Assembly (NCBI RefSeq): GCF_025685625.1
Contig: NZ_JAGSYI010000001.1
Span: 2,337,147-2,401,146, forward strand
DNA length: 64,000 bases
Reading direction: 5' to 3'
From: Acidicapsa acidisoli
Lineage (GTDB): Bacteria > Acidobacteriota > Terriglobia > Terriglobales > Acidobacteriaceae
Positions 29,145-38,440 of the stretch are shown here, one piece after another. The notes beneath the pieces are model-generated. The model was given only the letters and a program-made list of their open reading frames with translations. It searched no databases and was not told the origin of the DNA. The first letter of the stretch is position 1; each line of letters starts with the position of its first letter. Made by a program: the position numbers and the translations under genes.

Positions 29145-30615
29145 ACCCGTATTTCGATCGGCAGCTTGGAGGATTTCTCTTTGGGCTACGCTCGCCTTTG
29201 CATTTGGCACGATGGTCGTTTTCGTTTTCCTTCATCGATTTGTCGCCAATGACATTCAGAGGAGGAGCGACGCGTGGTTGGCGGGCGAGGTCGAAGTTCT
29301 TGGTGATGTCGCCGCTCGGACACCGAAAGATGCTTTGTATGGCCGAGTCGTCAGGGAGGTCGCAGAGCTGGCAGGTCGCGAGGTACCGAACAAGCTGCAA
29401 TCCAATGGTGATGGCGCGCGGAATGACTCGGTCTTTTTTCTCCAGGCAGGCCCTGATGATTCGCTGCGGTTATGGGTAGGCACCGGTACGGGAGAGCCCA
29501 ATCTGCGCGCAATTCGTTCGACTCAAATTGCGCCGGATCACCCCACTGATTTACGGGTGAGCGGTTTTACCATTCCGTTTCGGGTCGCATCCGTTCGCAT
29601 GCAAGATGGGAGCCGGATTTATCTAGGACTCTCTGAGCGTGATGAGCTCCGCGTACTGAGAAGTCTTCGCTCTCGTTTCTTTCTATTGTGGCTCCTGATC
29701 GTGCTACTTGGCTTCTTGATCGTTTTCTTCACTACGCGGCGGATGTTGAGTCATGTTCGCAGAATCAGTGAAGCCGCATCCAGGATCGGCCATTCCGATA
29801 TTCATACTCGCGTCCCAACCACCGGGCGCAATGATGAAGTAGCGCACCTGGCACTGACCCTGAATGGGATGCTTGATCGTATCGAGAATTCGATGCATCA
29901 ATTGCATTCGATTACAGATTCACTCGCCCACGACCTCAGGAGCCCGCTAACTGCGATTCGAGGCCAGCTGGAGATGTCTCTCACCGATCCGAGGCATGCT
30001 GATCCGAGTCTTGGCGAGACATCTGAGCCGATCGTTACAGCCATCGAAGAACTGGATCGATTAACCGAGTTTCTGAACACGTCTCTAGATGTGGCCGAAG
30101 CGAAAGCGGATGCCCTGCGATTGACACGGACAGAAATAGATCTGGATGATTTGCTCAGATCGATGGTCGATCTGTACGAGCCATGCATGTCGGAGAGGGG
30201 CTTGCGAATCAGGCTAATTAGTGCGGGTTCTCTAAAGATAGAAGCAGATGCTGCGTTGATCCATCGCATGATTGCAAACCTGCTGGATAATGAACTGAAG
30301 CACCTTCCCGCTGGGTGCGTAGTGACGAGCCGGCTGCAACTTGTGGATGGTCACGCGGAGTTGATCCTGGAAGATAACGGCCCAGGCTTTGATACTGAAA
30401 TCAGTGCGCATTTGTTTGAGTGCCGCGTGAAAGGCAAAGGCTCCAAAGGGCACGGATTGGGCCTCGCATTTGTGGAGGCTGTCGCGCGTACTCACAGCGG
30501 AACCGTTGAGGCATTGAATCGCAGTCAGGGTGGAGCGATGATTCAGGTAAGGCTGCCTCTTTCGTCCGGTCAGAAAACCGAGAATGCAGTTTCAAGACTA
30601 GCGACTGCAAACTGA
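29125..30615 (+). CDS. HAMP-containing sensor histidine kinase
   Basis: 496 residues. TM1 (about 15-38), periplasmic sensor region (about 39-185), TM2 (about 188-208, LLIVLLGFLIVFFTT), HAMP (about 210-262), H-box SLAHDLRSPLTAIRGQ, N-box IANLLDNELKHLP, G1 DNGPGF and G2 KGHGLGLAF. Typical EnvZ/CusS-like topology. It overlaps the response regulator by 20 bp, so the pair is cotranscribed. The signal is not evident from the periplasmic domain. Confidence 0.96.
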   Translation: MSSRISRPVFRSAAWRISLWATLAFAFGTMVVFVFLHRFVANDIQRRSDAWLAGEVEVLGDVAARTPKDALYGRVVREVAELAGREVPNKLQSNGDGARNDSVFFLQAGPDDSLRLWVGTGTGEPNLRAIRSTQIAPDHPTDLRVSGFTIPFRVASVRMQDGSRIYLGLSERDELRVLRSLRSRFFLLWLLIVLLGFLIVFFTTRRMLSHVRRISEAASRIGHSDIHTRVPTTGRNDEVAHLALTLNGMLDRIENSMHQLHSITDSLAHDLRSPLTAIRGQLEMSLTDPRHADPSLGETSEPIVTAIEELDRLTEFLNTSLDVAEAKADALRLTRTEIDLDDLLRSMVDLYEPCMSERGLRIRLISAGSLKIEADAALIHRMIANLLDNELKHLPAGCVVTSRLQLVDGHAELILEDNGPGFDTEISAHLFECRVKGKGSKGHGLGLAFVEAVARTHSGTVEALNRSQGGAMIQVRLPLSSGQKTENAVSRLATAN

Positions 30616-30677
30616 CCGTTAGATCGGTTCATCGAATGTAACCCGGCGTAAGGTCTGGCAACCCAAGGAGAACAACG

Positions 30678-31118
30678 ATGAGCCACCAAGTGATCGCACG
30701 AGCTCTGCTGGCGCTGCTAAGCGGTGTCCAAGGACTCGCGACGCTGGGGGTCGACCTGAACCGGACTCATGCCACCAATCCATCCTGGACACGCCATGCA
30801 CGATTCCATCTTGTATGGCAGGCATCTAGCTGCGCGTTTCTATCAGGTCTCGGAATTGTGATTGTCCTGCTGCCGGGTCCCTATATGACGAGCTGTTTCT
30901 ATATCGCCGCAGCCATGGCTGCTATCCCGATGGTGAGTTGCCTGTCCGCGTTTCTCACCCGCAGGCTCTATGGCGGTGCGCTCTTCGACCCTAACGGAAT
31001 TCCACCGGTTACGGTCAGAATTTTCGCGCGGGCCAGGCAAATTGATATAAATCTCGCGACCGAGATAGTAGCGCTCGGAATGTTGTCCGGGATTGTGGCT
31101 ATATTCCGTTACAGATGA
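30678..31118 (+). CDS. Small membrane protein of unknown function
   Basis: 146 residues with four hydrophobic helices (about 5-22, 48-68, 74-95 and 125-142) and an AAGGAG SD 6 nt before the ATG. It lies 62 bp after the histidine kinase on the same strand, so it is probably part of that transcript. No family recognised. In size and topology it recalls the 136-residue protein in the divergent operon, but no clear sequence match is seen. Confidence 0.78.
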   Translation: MSHQVIARALLALLSGVQGLATLGVDLNRTHATNPSWTRHARFHLVWQASSCAFLSGLGIVIVLLPGPYMTSCFYIAAAMAAIPMVSCLSAFLTRRLYGGALFDPNGIPPVTVRIFARARQIDINLATEIVALGMLSGIVAIFRYR

Positions 31119-31142
31119 GCCTGGTCTGATTGTTCTCTTGTT

Positions 31143-31169
31143 GGGCCACACGGCTAAGTTATATGGCCC
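31143..31169. terminator. Weak hairpin between convergent genes
   Basis: GGGCCA and TGGCCC arms with a 15-nt loop, placed between the convergent stops at 31118 and 31215. Short stem and no U-run, so only a tentative terminator. Confidence 0.3.
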
Positions 31170-31214
31170 GGTTCTGTGAGTCGTCGCATCCGTTGACACT
31201 TAATTTCTTGTGAG

Positions 31215-32576
31215 CTAGCTCTGGATAGCTATCTGCGAGGCGGAGCGCTCGCGCGATCGTCCACGGGTGAAGTCGGGAAATTTCATCGGCGTGCTGCCGC
31301 TTGCGACGGAAGCCCGGCTAAGTGGCCCTGGCGCGGACCAGGCTGCTGCATCGTACACGTCCATATCGGGGATCAGACCGTCCCGCAAGCACTGCATCAG
31401 ACGATAGAGCATGATGTAATCCATCCCTCCGTGACCGCCGAGTTTCTTCGCAATCTCACCTTCCTGTTTCCAGAGTGGGTGCTCATGTTCCTTCCAGCTA
31501 TCGAGATTACTCCAGGATTCGCCGCCGGCCTGTCCGTCGAAGTAGATGCGCGACGGGTAATCCGCGAAGACGCCCTTTGTTCCGCCAATCACGTTGATTC
31601 GATCGTAAGGATGTGGATTTGAGGTGTCGTGTTTCAGGGTAATTGTGAGACCTTTCGCAGTCTTGATAAGCGACGTATTCATATCTCCGGTTACATAGCG
31701 TTCGGCCCATCTTGCGTCGGACGATGGCACATGCGCCTTTCGGTATTCGTCCAGTCCGCGTTGTGGCGTGCTCATCGAAACGATGTAGTCGAAGCTATCG
31801 CCTCTTTGAATGCCCATGTAATTGGCAACAGGTCCTAGCCCGTGCGTTGGATACAGGTTGCCGTCTCGCTGGGTGTGAAAGCCACGCCGCCACAAGCCTT
31901 CTCCCTTGCTGGAGAAGAGCTCTTCCCGCAGGTCGTGAAGATATGCGCCTTCGCCGTAGAGCAGATCGCCGAACAACCCCTCGTGGATCATCCTGAGGAT
32001 CAGAGTTTCGTTGTATCCATAACAGCAGTTCTCAAGCATGATGCAATGGCGACGGGTTTGCTCGGAGGTGTCGACGAGCTTCCAGCAGTCTTCGATCGAT
32101 GTGGCAGCCGGAACCTCGACCGCGGCATGCTTTCCGTGCGTCATGGCTGCGACGGCCATCTCCACATGCCAGTTCCAGGGCGTCGCGATGATAACGAGGT
32201 TCAGATCCTCTCTGGCTACAAGAGATTCGAAGGCATGATCGCCGTTGGTATAAAGTTCGGGCGCGCTCTGTCCGGACTTCACGACCAGCGATTGAGCGTG
32301 CTCCGCCTTCTCACGCACAACGTCGCATAGCGCGTGAACCTTGATATCGGCGGCGAGGAGATTTTGCAGCAGGCTTGTGCCTCTGCCACCTGTGCCGATG
32401 ATGCCGATCTTCGGATCGACTGGCGCGAACGGTATTCCGATCATGGTGGACGGGTGCGAAGTTGGGGATTCGGCCTGCATTGCCGGCATGGTCAAGCCAA
32501 CGGCAGTCAGGCTACTGAAACGAAGGAACTCCCTCCGCGACAAGTCAGCGATGGGATTGGACGTATCGTCGCTCAT
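31215..32576 (-). CDS. GH109-type Gfo/Idh/MocA oxidoreductase, Tat-exported
   Basis: 453 residues from the ATG at 32576, which has CAGGAG upstream and a Tat signal right after (SRREFLRFSSLTAVGL). Rossmann motif IGIIGTGGRGTSLLQNLL, then EVPAATSIEDCWKLV and MLENCCYGYNETL. The segments EGAYLHDLREELF and DGNLYPTHGLGPVANYMGIQRGD are hallmarks of GH109 alpha-N-acetylgalactosaminidases, which use bound NAD in a redox-assisted hydrolysis. Periplasmic glycan trimming is likely. The divergent neighbour is an aminosugar-acetyltransferase-like protein, which supports amino-sugar metabolism. Exact substrate is inferred. Confidence 0.85.
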   Translation of the reverse strand: MSDDTSNPIADLSRREFLRFSSLTAVGLTMPAMQAESPTSHPSTMIGIPFAPVDPKIGIIGTGGRGTSLLQNLLAADIKVHALCDVVREKAEHAQSLVVKSGQSAPELYTNGDHAFESLVAREDLNLVIIATPWNWHVEMAVAAMTHGKHAAVEVPAATSIEDCWKLVDTSEQTRRHCIMLENCCYGYNETLILRMIHEGLFGDLLYGEGAYLHDLREELFSSKGEGLWRRGFHTQRDGNLYPTHGLGPVANYMGIQRGDSFDYIVSMSTPQRGLDEYRKAHVPSSDARWAERYVTGDMNTSLIKTAKGLTITLKHDTSNPHPYDRINVIGGTKGVFADYPSRIYFDGQAGGESWSNLDSWKEHEHPLWKQEGEIAKKLGGHGGMDYIMLYRLMQCLRDGLIPDMDVYDAAAWSAPGPLSRASVASGSTPMKFPDFTRGRSRERSASQIAIQS

Positions 32577-32825
32577 GCTTCTCCTGATATGGGTGCGGCA
32601 TGTACGGCTTTGGATGCCGGTCAGATTCTGCCACTCGACCACTATACATTTGCTGGATACGAAGGAAGTTCATTTCTCGTTTTGCGATCGCTGAAATTGC
32701 TTCTGAATTCTTTTGTGGCTCTGGCGAAATGACCTGTGCTACCTTACGAACTTCGATAACTTTCCTGATTTTGCGAGAGCCTATTGCAAGACCGGAAAGC
32801 AAAACAACCGGTAAAGGCGACATGC

Positions 32826-34064
32826 ATGTCCGAGATAGTTACAATGGAGGCCGCTGAGGCTCTCCCATCAGACGTGGAGAGATTGATTGCGAAGACCGCG
32901 CCGCAACGCAATGCCGCTGTGGACGCCTATCGCGGGCTCGTGATGCTGCTCATGATGGGCGAAGTATTGCAATTCGCTGCTGTCGCAAGGTCGTATCCGG
33001 ATAGTCTCTTCTGGCATGTTCTTGCCTACAACCAGACGCATGTTGAATGGGCTGGAATGGGCCTTCACGACATGATCCAGCCGTCCTTTACCTTCCTGGT
33101 CGGTGTCGCTCTTCCTTACTCCATCAACAGCCGTTTGAGTAAGGGAAAGAGCTTTGGCAAGCTTCTATTGCATACGCTGTGGCGAAGCCTCGTGTTAATA
33201 GCCCTTGGTATCTTTCTTCGCTCCACTCATAGCGCGCAGACGAACTTTACCTTTGAGGACACGCTCACGCAGATTGGTCTGGGATACACATTCGCTTTTC
33301 TACTCGCATTCTGCAAGTCCAAATCGCAATGGGCGGCGCTGGCAACGATACTCTTTGGATATTGGCTGGCGTGGGCGCTCTATCCAGCTCCCGGGCCCGG
33401 TTTCAATTACGCAGCCGTTGGCGTTCCTTTGGGCTGGCATCACAATTTCAGCGGGTTTGCCTCGCACTGGAATAAGAACAGCAATCTTGGCCAGGCCGTG
33501 GATGTCTGGTTCCTCAATCTCTTTCCCCGGGAAGCGGCGTTCCGCTACAACGGCGGTGGCTATCTGACTCTGAGCTTCATACCGACTCTGGGCACAATGC
33601 TCCTCGGACTTCAAGCGGGCGAATGGCTTCGCTCAGACGCGCCGAAGATTCCAATGAAGCGTTTCCTGATCGCGGGAACGTTGCTGATAATTGCTGGTCT
33701 CCTGCTTCACCTGACCGGCATATGTCCTGTTGTCAAACGGATTTGGACGCCGAGCTGGACGCTATTCAGCGGAGGCATATGTTTTTATTTCCTCGCGGCA
33801 TTTTCCTGGGTAGTCGAAGTGAAATCCCAACGACGATGGGCATTCCCGCTGGTGGTTGTGGGAATGAATTCAATTGCCGCATATCTGATTGCGCATCTAT
33901 GGGAAGACTTTATTGTCGAAAATTTACATATCAACCTTGGTTACGGTGTCTTTCGACTCTTCGGGCCGGGACTCGAACCGCTGATGCTTGGGATTGCCGT
34001 GATGTCGATCTATTGGCTTGTTCTCTATTGGATGTACAGGAGGAAGATCTTCCTGCGAATTTGA
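32826..34064 (+). CDS. NagX/HGSNAT-like multi-TM acyltransferase (DUF5009/COG4299)
   Basis: 412 residues from the ATG at 32826; an earlier frame start lacks an SD. About 10-11 TM helices. N-terminal RNAAVDAYRGLVMLLMM matches the 'R...lDa.RGl.i..Mi' opening of the heparan-alpha-glucosaminide N-acetyltransferase/NagX family, and MIQPSFTFLVGVALPYSI matches the next helix. These proteins transfer acetyl groups across the membrane onto glucosamine. Divergent from a GH109-type enzyme. Family firm; acceptor unknown. Confidence 0.88.
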   Translation: MSEIVTMEAAEALPSDVERLIAKTAPQRNAAVDAYRGLVMLLMMGEVLQFAAVARSYPDSLFWHVLAYNQTHVEWAGMGLHDMIQPSFTFLVGVALPYSINSRLSKGKSFGKLLLHTLWRSLVLIALGIFLRSTHSAQTNFTFEDTLTQIGLGYTFAFLLAFCKSKSQWAALATILFGYWLAWALYPAPGPGFNYAAVGVPLGWHHNFSGFASHWNKNSNLGQAVDVWFLNLFPREAAFRYNGGGYLTLSFIPTLGTMLLGLQAGEWLRSDAPKIPMKRFLIAGTLLIIAGLLLHLTGICPVVKRIWTPSWTLFSGGICFYFLAAFSWVVEVKSQRRWAFPLVVVGMNSIAAYLIAHLWEDFIVENLHINLGYGVFRLFGPGLEPLMLGIAVMSIYWLVLYWMYRRKIFLRI

Positions 34065-34311
34065 TCGAACGGGCCCGGCGGAGTTCCAAAATTAAGTAGG
34101 AGGGATACTCTACGAGTTCCCGAACAGGGCTCGCGGTGCGAGTCATTTTCGACGTGGATTCCGCTGTTAGCCAGCGACCCCAGAATTCCAGAAAGGGTGT
34201 CTAATAAGATCAGGAAAGCGCAAATATATGGATATTTCGGGAGTTGCCCGGGTGGAGCGCGCGTAGTAGTGACTTCCAAGCAAGCGAGTGCCAGAGTCTC
34301 GGAGGTGGACC

Positions 34312-35115
34312 GTGGCCAGCCAACTTCAGCGAATTCTCGGGTTTTCATCGTGGCGTAGGAAAGTCTGGTGCGTGTGCTCCAACCTTGGTCTCGTAGCAGG
34401 TGCGGCTATGGGGCTGGTTAGCCAAGCGCTGCCTTCCGACCAAACTAGTGCGTCGGAACGGGATCAGCCGGGCGGAGGAATGGCGCACATGTCGGGCCAC
34501 ATGTACATGACTTCGCTCAGGACGGCGAAGCTTGGCGATCAGCAAAAGGCAGACGTGGTCGTTGAGGCCGCGAAGGCCGCCATGGCTCCTTACCAGGATT
34601 ATCACAAGGCTTTGGCTGACGGTTATCAGATCTTTCTTCCTGATATTCCTCAACCCCAATATCACTTTACAAAGTACGAGGACGGGCGCGAGGCGTGGTC
34701 TCACTTCGATCCGCTCAAACCGACCTCGCTCTTGTACCGGAAAACTGCGGGCGGAGGGTACAAGCTCATCGGCGCAATGTATACCGATCGGGTCGATGCA
34801 CCCGAGGATGAGTTAGATAACCGGATTCCTCTGAGCATTGCGCGCTGGCACCAACATATCAACTTCTGTAAAGCGCCCACCGGGCACCGGGCCGAATACT
34901 TTGGTCCGCAGGCGAAGTTCGGACTATTGGGCTCCATCACTACTAAGGAAGCCTGCGAAGCGGCGGGCGGCGAATTTCATCCTCACCTTTTCGGATGGAT
35001 GGTGCACGTTTACCCGTATGAGACTGATTCAAAGAGAATCTGGTCCACGGACGATGACGGTGAGGGCCACGACAACATGGATCACTCCGTCATGCCCGGC
35101 ATGAAGATGAACTAG
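34312..35115 (+). CDS. His/Met-rich exported protein of unknown function
   Basis: 267 residues from a GTG at 34312, chosen for GGAGG 6 nt upstream; an earlier in-frame GTG at 34288 has no SD. A hydrophobic segment near residues 22-42 suggests export or a lipid-free signal anchor. Histidines and methionines cluster: MAHMSGHMYM near the N-terminus, ARWHQHINFC and FHPHLFGWMVHVYP in the middle, and HDNMDHSVMPGMKM at the end. Such patterns occur in periplasmic copper-binding proteins. No known family recognised with certainty. Stands alone between the acyltransferase and the Wzz-like gene. Confidence 0.8.
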   Translation: MASQLQRILGFSSWRRKVWCVCSNLGLVAGAAMGLVSQALPSDQTSASERDQPGGGMAHMSGHMYMTSLRTAKLGDQQKADVVVEAAKAAMAPYQDYHKALADGYQIFLPDIPQPQYHFTKYEDGREAWSHFDPLKPTSLLYRKTAGGGYKLIGAMYTDRVDAPEDELDNRIPLSIARWHQHINFCKAPTGHRAEYFGPQAKFGLLGSITTKEACEAAGGEFHPHLFGWMVHVYPYETDSKRIWSTDDDGEGHDNMDHSVMPGMKMN

Positions 35116-35292
35116 GAAGTGGTGGAATCGCTATTTGATGCACCATGGCAGCCCGTTTGCCTTCTGCCTCGATCAACACGAGTCAAAGGAGAACTCAATA
35201 GCGCGAGAGGATTGAGCGCGAATTTCCTACAGGCCTGAATCTTAGAGAGTTTGCCCGATGGTTGATAAGATAGCGATTGGGAGTGAGTCCGC

Positions 35293-36528
35293 ATGAAGGT
35301 TGAAGCGATCAACGAAGAGGTCCGCGAAGCACAGACGCTAGGTAAATCCCCGGAAGCTCTTCAATTGCTGGACGTTTTAATCATCCTCGCGCGTCGCCGG
35401 AGATTCATTGCGGGTTTTACTCTAGGAGCGGTAATTTTGACCGTCATTTTTGTGATGGTCGTCCCAAGCAAATTCACGGCGTTGACTGTGCTTTTGCCAC
35501 CCGCGCAGAACTCCTCAATGAGTTCCGCGTTGCTTGGCCAACTGGGAGGGGGAGGTGCAAGTGCTCTTGCGTCCGTCGCGGGCGCGGGTCTGGGTATCAA
35601 GAACCCGAGCGACATGTATATTGCACTGTTTCGGAGCCGAACGATCGAGGATGCCATGATAGGACGTTTTGGCCTCATGGAACGGTACCACGCAAAGAAG
35701 TTGTCCCAGGCGCGTGCCGCGTTGGAGGGACATTCTACCGTGATTCTTGGGGCTAAGGACGGGCTGATTCGAGTTACTTTCTCAGACCGCGATCCCAAGA
35801 TGGCAGCCGAGTTCGCCAACGGCTATGTCGATGAATTTAGAAAGTTGTCCGCCACTTTGGCGATCACCGAGGCATCGCAGCGCCGTACTTTTTTCCAGCA
35901 GCAGTTGCTTGAGGCAAACGAGAACCTGGCTAAGGCCGAAGAGGCAATGAAACATACCGAGCAGTCAACTGGCGTGCTGCAAATTGACAGCCAGTCGCGA
36001 TCGCTGATCGAGTCTGCGGCGAATCTGCGGGCACAGGTGGTGGCGAAAGAGGTTCAGCTCCAGGGGATGCGCTCGTATGCCACGGAAGACAATCCAGACG
36101 TCGTATTGGCCCAGCAGCAACTTGCGGCCCTCAAGTCCCAACTCGCGCAACTCGCTGGCACGGGCCAAGGGGACAATACGGACTTGATTATGCCGAAGGG
36201 CAAGATTCCAGAAGCGGGGATGGAGTACATACGCAGTCTGCGTGATCTGAGATACTACGAGACGATCTCAGAGCTCATTGGCAAGCAGTTTGAGATCGCC
36301 AAGCTCGATGAAGCACGTCAGGGTTCCATAATTCAGGTTGTCGACCTGGCGATACCGCCAGATAATAGATCTTTCCCGAAACGCACTATCACAGTTGCTG
36401 CAGTTGCGGTGCTTAGTTTTTTCATGGCTTGCGCGTGGTGCGTCTTCTTTAATGGAATTCGCGAAAAGAATCAGGATCCGGGTTCGCGCGAGCGCATGGA
36501 AGCTCTTCGAGCCGCTCTACGAGAATAG
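35293..36528 (+). CDS. Wzz/GumC-type polysaccharide chain-length determinant (no kinase domain)
   Basis: 411 residues. TM1 (about 39-58) after LLDVLIILARRRRFI, a periplasmic alpha/beta base with a long coiled-coil (about 190-300) and TM2 (about 371-392) preceded by the proline-rich IPPDNRSFPKR motif of this family. The C-terminus lacks Walker motifs and a tyrosine cluster, so it is a Wzz/PCP-type protein, not a full BY-kinase. It likely sets chain length for the polymer made by the downstream locus. Confidence 0.92.
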   Translation: MKVEAINEEVREAQTLGKSPEALQLLDVLIILARRRRFIAGFTLGAVILTVIFVMVVPSKFTALTVLLPPAQNSSMSSALLGQLGGGGASALASVAGAGLGIKNPSDMYIALFRSRTIEDAMIGRFGLMERYHAKKLSQARAALEGHSTVILGAKDGLIRVTFSDRDPKMAAEFANGYVDEFRKLSATLAITEASQRRTFFQQQLLEANENLAKAEEAMKHTEQSTGVLQIDSQSRSLIESAANLRAQVVAKEVQLQGMRSYATEDNPDVVLAQQQLAALKSQLAQLAGTGQGDNTDLIMPKGKIPEAGMEYIRSLRDLRYYETISELIGKQFEIAKLDEARQGSIIQVVDLAIPPDNRSFPKRTITVAAVAVLSFFMACAWCVFFNGIREKNQDPGSRERMEALRAALRE

Positions 36529-36558
36529 ATAAGCTGATTTCATTTCCAGCAGTGAAAT

Positions 36559-36584
36559 GCCGTGGGAGTAGTTCATCCCACGGC
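36559..36584. terminator. Bidirectional hairpin between convergent Wzz-like and beta-helix genes
   Basis: A 9-bp perfect stem (GCCGTGGGA / TCCCACGGC) with an 8-nt loop lies 30 bp after the Wzz-like stop and 34 bp before the opposing stop. Flanking A/T stretches are short. Position makes shared termination likely. Confidence 0.6.
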
Positions 36585-36618
36585 CAAATTAAGCAGACGA
36601 TTAGATTTTCCGATTTTG

Positions 36619-38313
36619 TCAATTTCCGATACAGATAAAGTAGACACCGATGTAAGGTTGCCCGAAGACGACGATCTGATTTGGATATGGATTTGACGAC
36701 AGCATCCGAGGCGCAACAAGTTGGGCGCCCGTCTGGTAGCTTATCGTGCAGGTCGGCGTCTGAGAGAATCGCGCCTCCGATGCAAACGGGACGGTGGCCT
36801 GCCCGCTTGGCGGAAGAATGACCTTGCCAGTAGTGATATGCGGGTTCAGGATTTGGGAGCCAGACGAATTATAGGTCGCAGGCGATGCGTTCAGATTTAC
36901 AGGTGGAGTATGGCTCGTGACCACAATGGGTGGAGTACCGTCAGGCACGGTGCTCTTGAAGACGCCGTTCACGACCCCTGCATTGCAATTGTACGTACCG
37001 GCCCCGATGGCGGCCGCTCCATTGGAACAAAAATCAAGCTCGTTTGGTCCGGTTTCGCGGAGTTGCATACCGTAGTAAGAGTTCCCGGTTCCAGTCCATA
37101 AGTTAAAGCCTACGATCGGGTCGTACCCATCGCCCCCTATTTGTACGACAGGGGACTGACCATCCGATCCGTAGGTCTGGCTAAAGGAGAAGGGGGCCTG
37201 TGAGGTTACTTGGTCTGTGGCGTCCTGGCCGCCCAAAACCCAAATATAGGGGTTTCCAGATGCTATAACATATTGCGCCTGTGCCGCTCTCAGGGGCGCG
37301 TCAGCAATTAAGGTCAAATATGGCGAGCCGTTGATCAGCAGGTTTGTGGGTACATTTTTTGAGCCATCCAAATTCACGGAGCGCATCTGAGTAATTGTTA
37401 CAGTGGGGCCGCCATCCAACTCAATGAATGACGGGGGATACGGGTTGTTCTGGTCATTGTAGAAATCCGGTCCATCCATTACCACATCAGTCGCAGCAGT
37501 GTAAGCACTAAGTCGCACAAATGGCTCAGTTCCGGATCCGCTCCCTGGATTTTCAAAGTGCGGGGCATATAGTCTGATAGATCCCGCCCCGTTATTGATT
37601 ACTAATTGAGCATCATCGAAGTTGCACGAGACAAACGTTAAATTATTCAGGTTACTGAAATCGCTATCTGTATAGTCGTCAAATTCTACAGAGTTGGTAA
37701 ATGTGCCGCCTGTGAATGTGACGCTGTCAAATTCCATATTTTCTCCTCCGAAATGGAGAGAAGAAGCCCAATGAACATTCTGGGCATTCTGCGAGAAGAT
37801 TGAGTGTTCGATTTTGAAGTTCCAAACACCGCGTTGGAACTGCAGCCCTAATCCGAAGTTGCTGATGGTCAGACCTGATCCATAAAAACCTACTGAATTA
37901 CTAGTGCCGCCGAGCGCGATACCAGTCTGGCCATTTCCAGTTCCAGAGCCCAGCAAAGTTAGGTCTCGCAGGCCAAATCCATCTGCATAGATACCTCCTG
38001 ATGGGAATGCTGTGCTATTTCCATACAAGCTGACGGCCACTCCGGAGCCGGTGAAGCTCAGACACGTTGACGGCCCTTGGCCCGCGAGAATGATAGCCTT
38101 CGAGAGCACAATTGGAACACTGAAGGAATAGCATTGCCCACTGACTGGGGTTTCGATCACAATTTTTCCGCCATTGGCAGGCAGCGCGGCGACGGCTGCA
38201 TTAATTTGGGCACCGATATCTCCATTGTTAGTTGGTAACGTCACCTGCGAGAACGCGATTCCTGGGAAAACCAGTGGAAGAAGAATCAATGCCAGAGAAT
38301 AGAGCTTCTTCAT
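36619..38313 (-). CDS. Secreted right-handed beta-helix (pectate-lyase-fold) protein
   Basis: 564 residues with a signal peptide (1-22, FPGIAFS-QV). The start of the mature protein, NNGDIGAQINAAVAALPANGGKIVIE, is the cap of pectate-lyase-3-type beta-helices, followed by repeating Ser/Asn/Gly-rich strands (for example GIYADGFGLRDLTLLGSGTGNG). The C-terminal about 100 residues are a separate beta domain. Proteins of this fold inside exopolysaccharide loci often cleave or epimerise the polymer. Catalytic residues cannot be picked by eye. Confidence 0.75.
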   Translation of the reverse strand: MKKLYSLALILLPLVFPGIAFSQVTLPTNNGDIGAQINAAVAALPANGGKIVIETPVSGQCYSFSVPIVLSKAIILAGQGPSTCLSFTGSGVAVSLYGNSTAFPSGGIYADGFGLRDLTLLGSGTGNGQTGIALGGTSNSVGFYGSGLTISNFGLGLQFQRGVWNFKIEHSIFSQNAQNVHWASSLHFGGENMEFDSVTFTGGTFTNSVEFDDYTDSDFSNLNNLTFVSCNFDDAQLVINNGAGSIRLYAPHFENPGSGSGTEPFVRLSAYTAATDVVMDGPDFYNDQNNPYPPSFIELDGGPTVTITQMRSVNLDGSKNVPTNLLINGSPYLTLIADAPLRAAQAQYVIASGNPYIWVLGGQDATDQVTSQAPFSFSQTYGSDGQSPVVQIGGDGYDPIVGFNLWTGTGNSYYGMQLRETGPNELDFCSNGAAAIGAGTYNCNAGVVNGVFKSTVPDGTPPIVVTSHTPPVNLNASPATYNSSGSQILNPHITTGKVILPPSGQATVPFASEARFSQTPTCTISYQTGAQLVAPRMLSSNPYPNQIVVFGQPYIGVYFICIGN

Positions 38314-38440
38314 GAAGGTTAGCCTTTCCGGGCGTAATTAGTTTTCATGTTGGACGACAACAATTCAGACTACTGCGTTAGCTTCGATATTTTACATGTG
38401 CAGACTTGCTGCATTCGAGAGGGATCGCTTTCATAAACAC

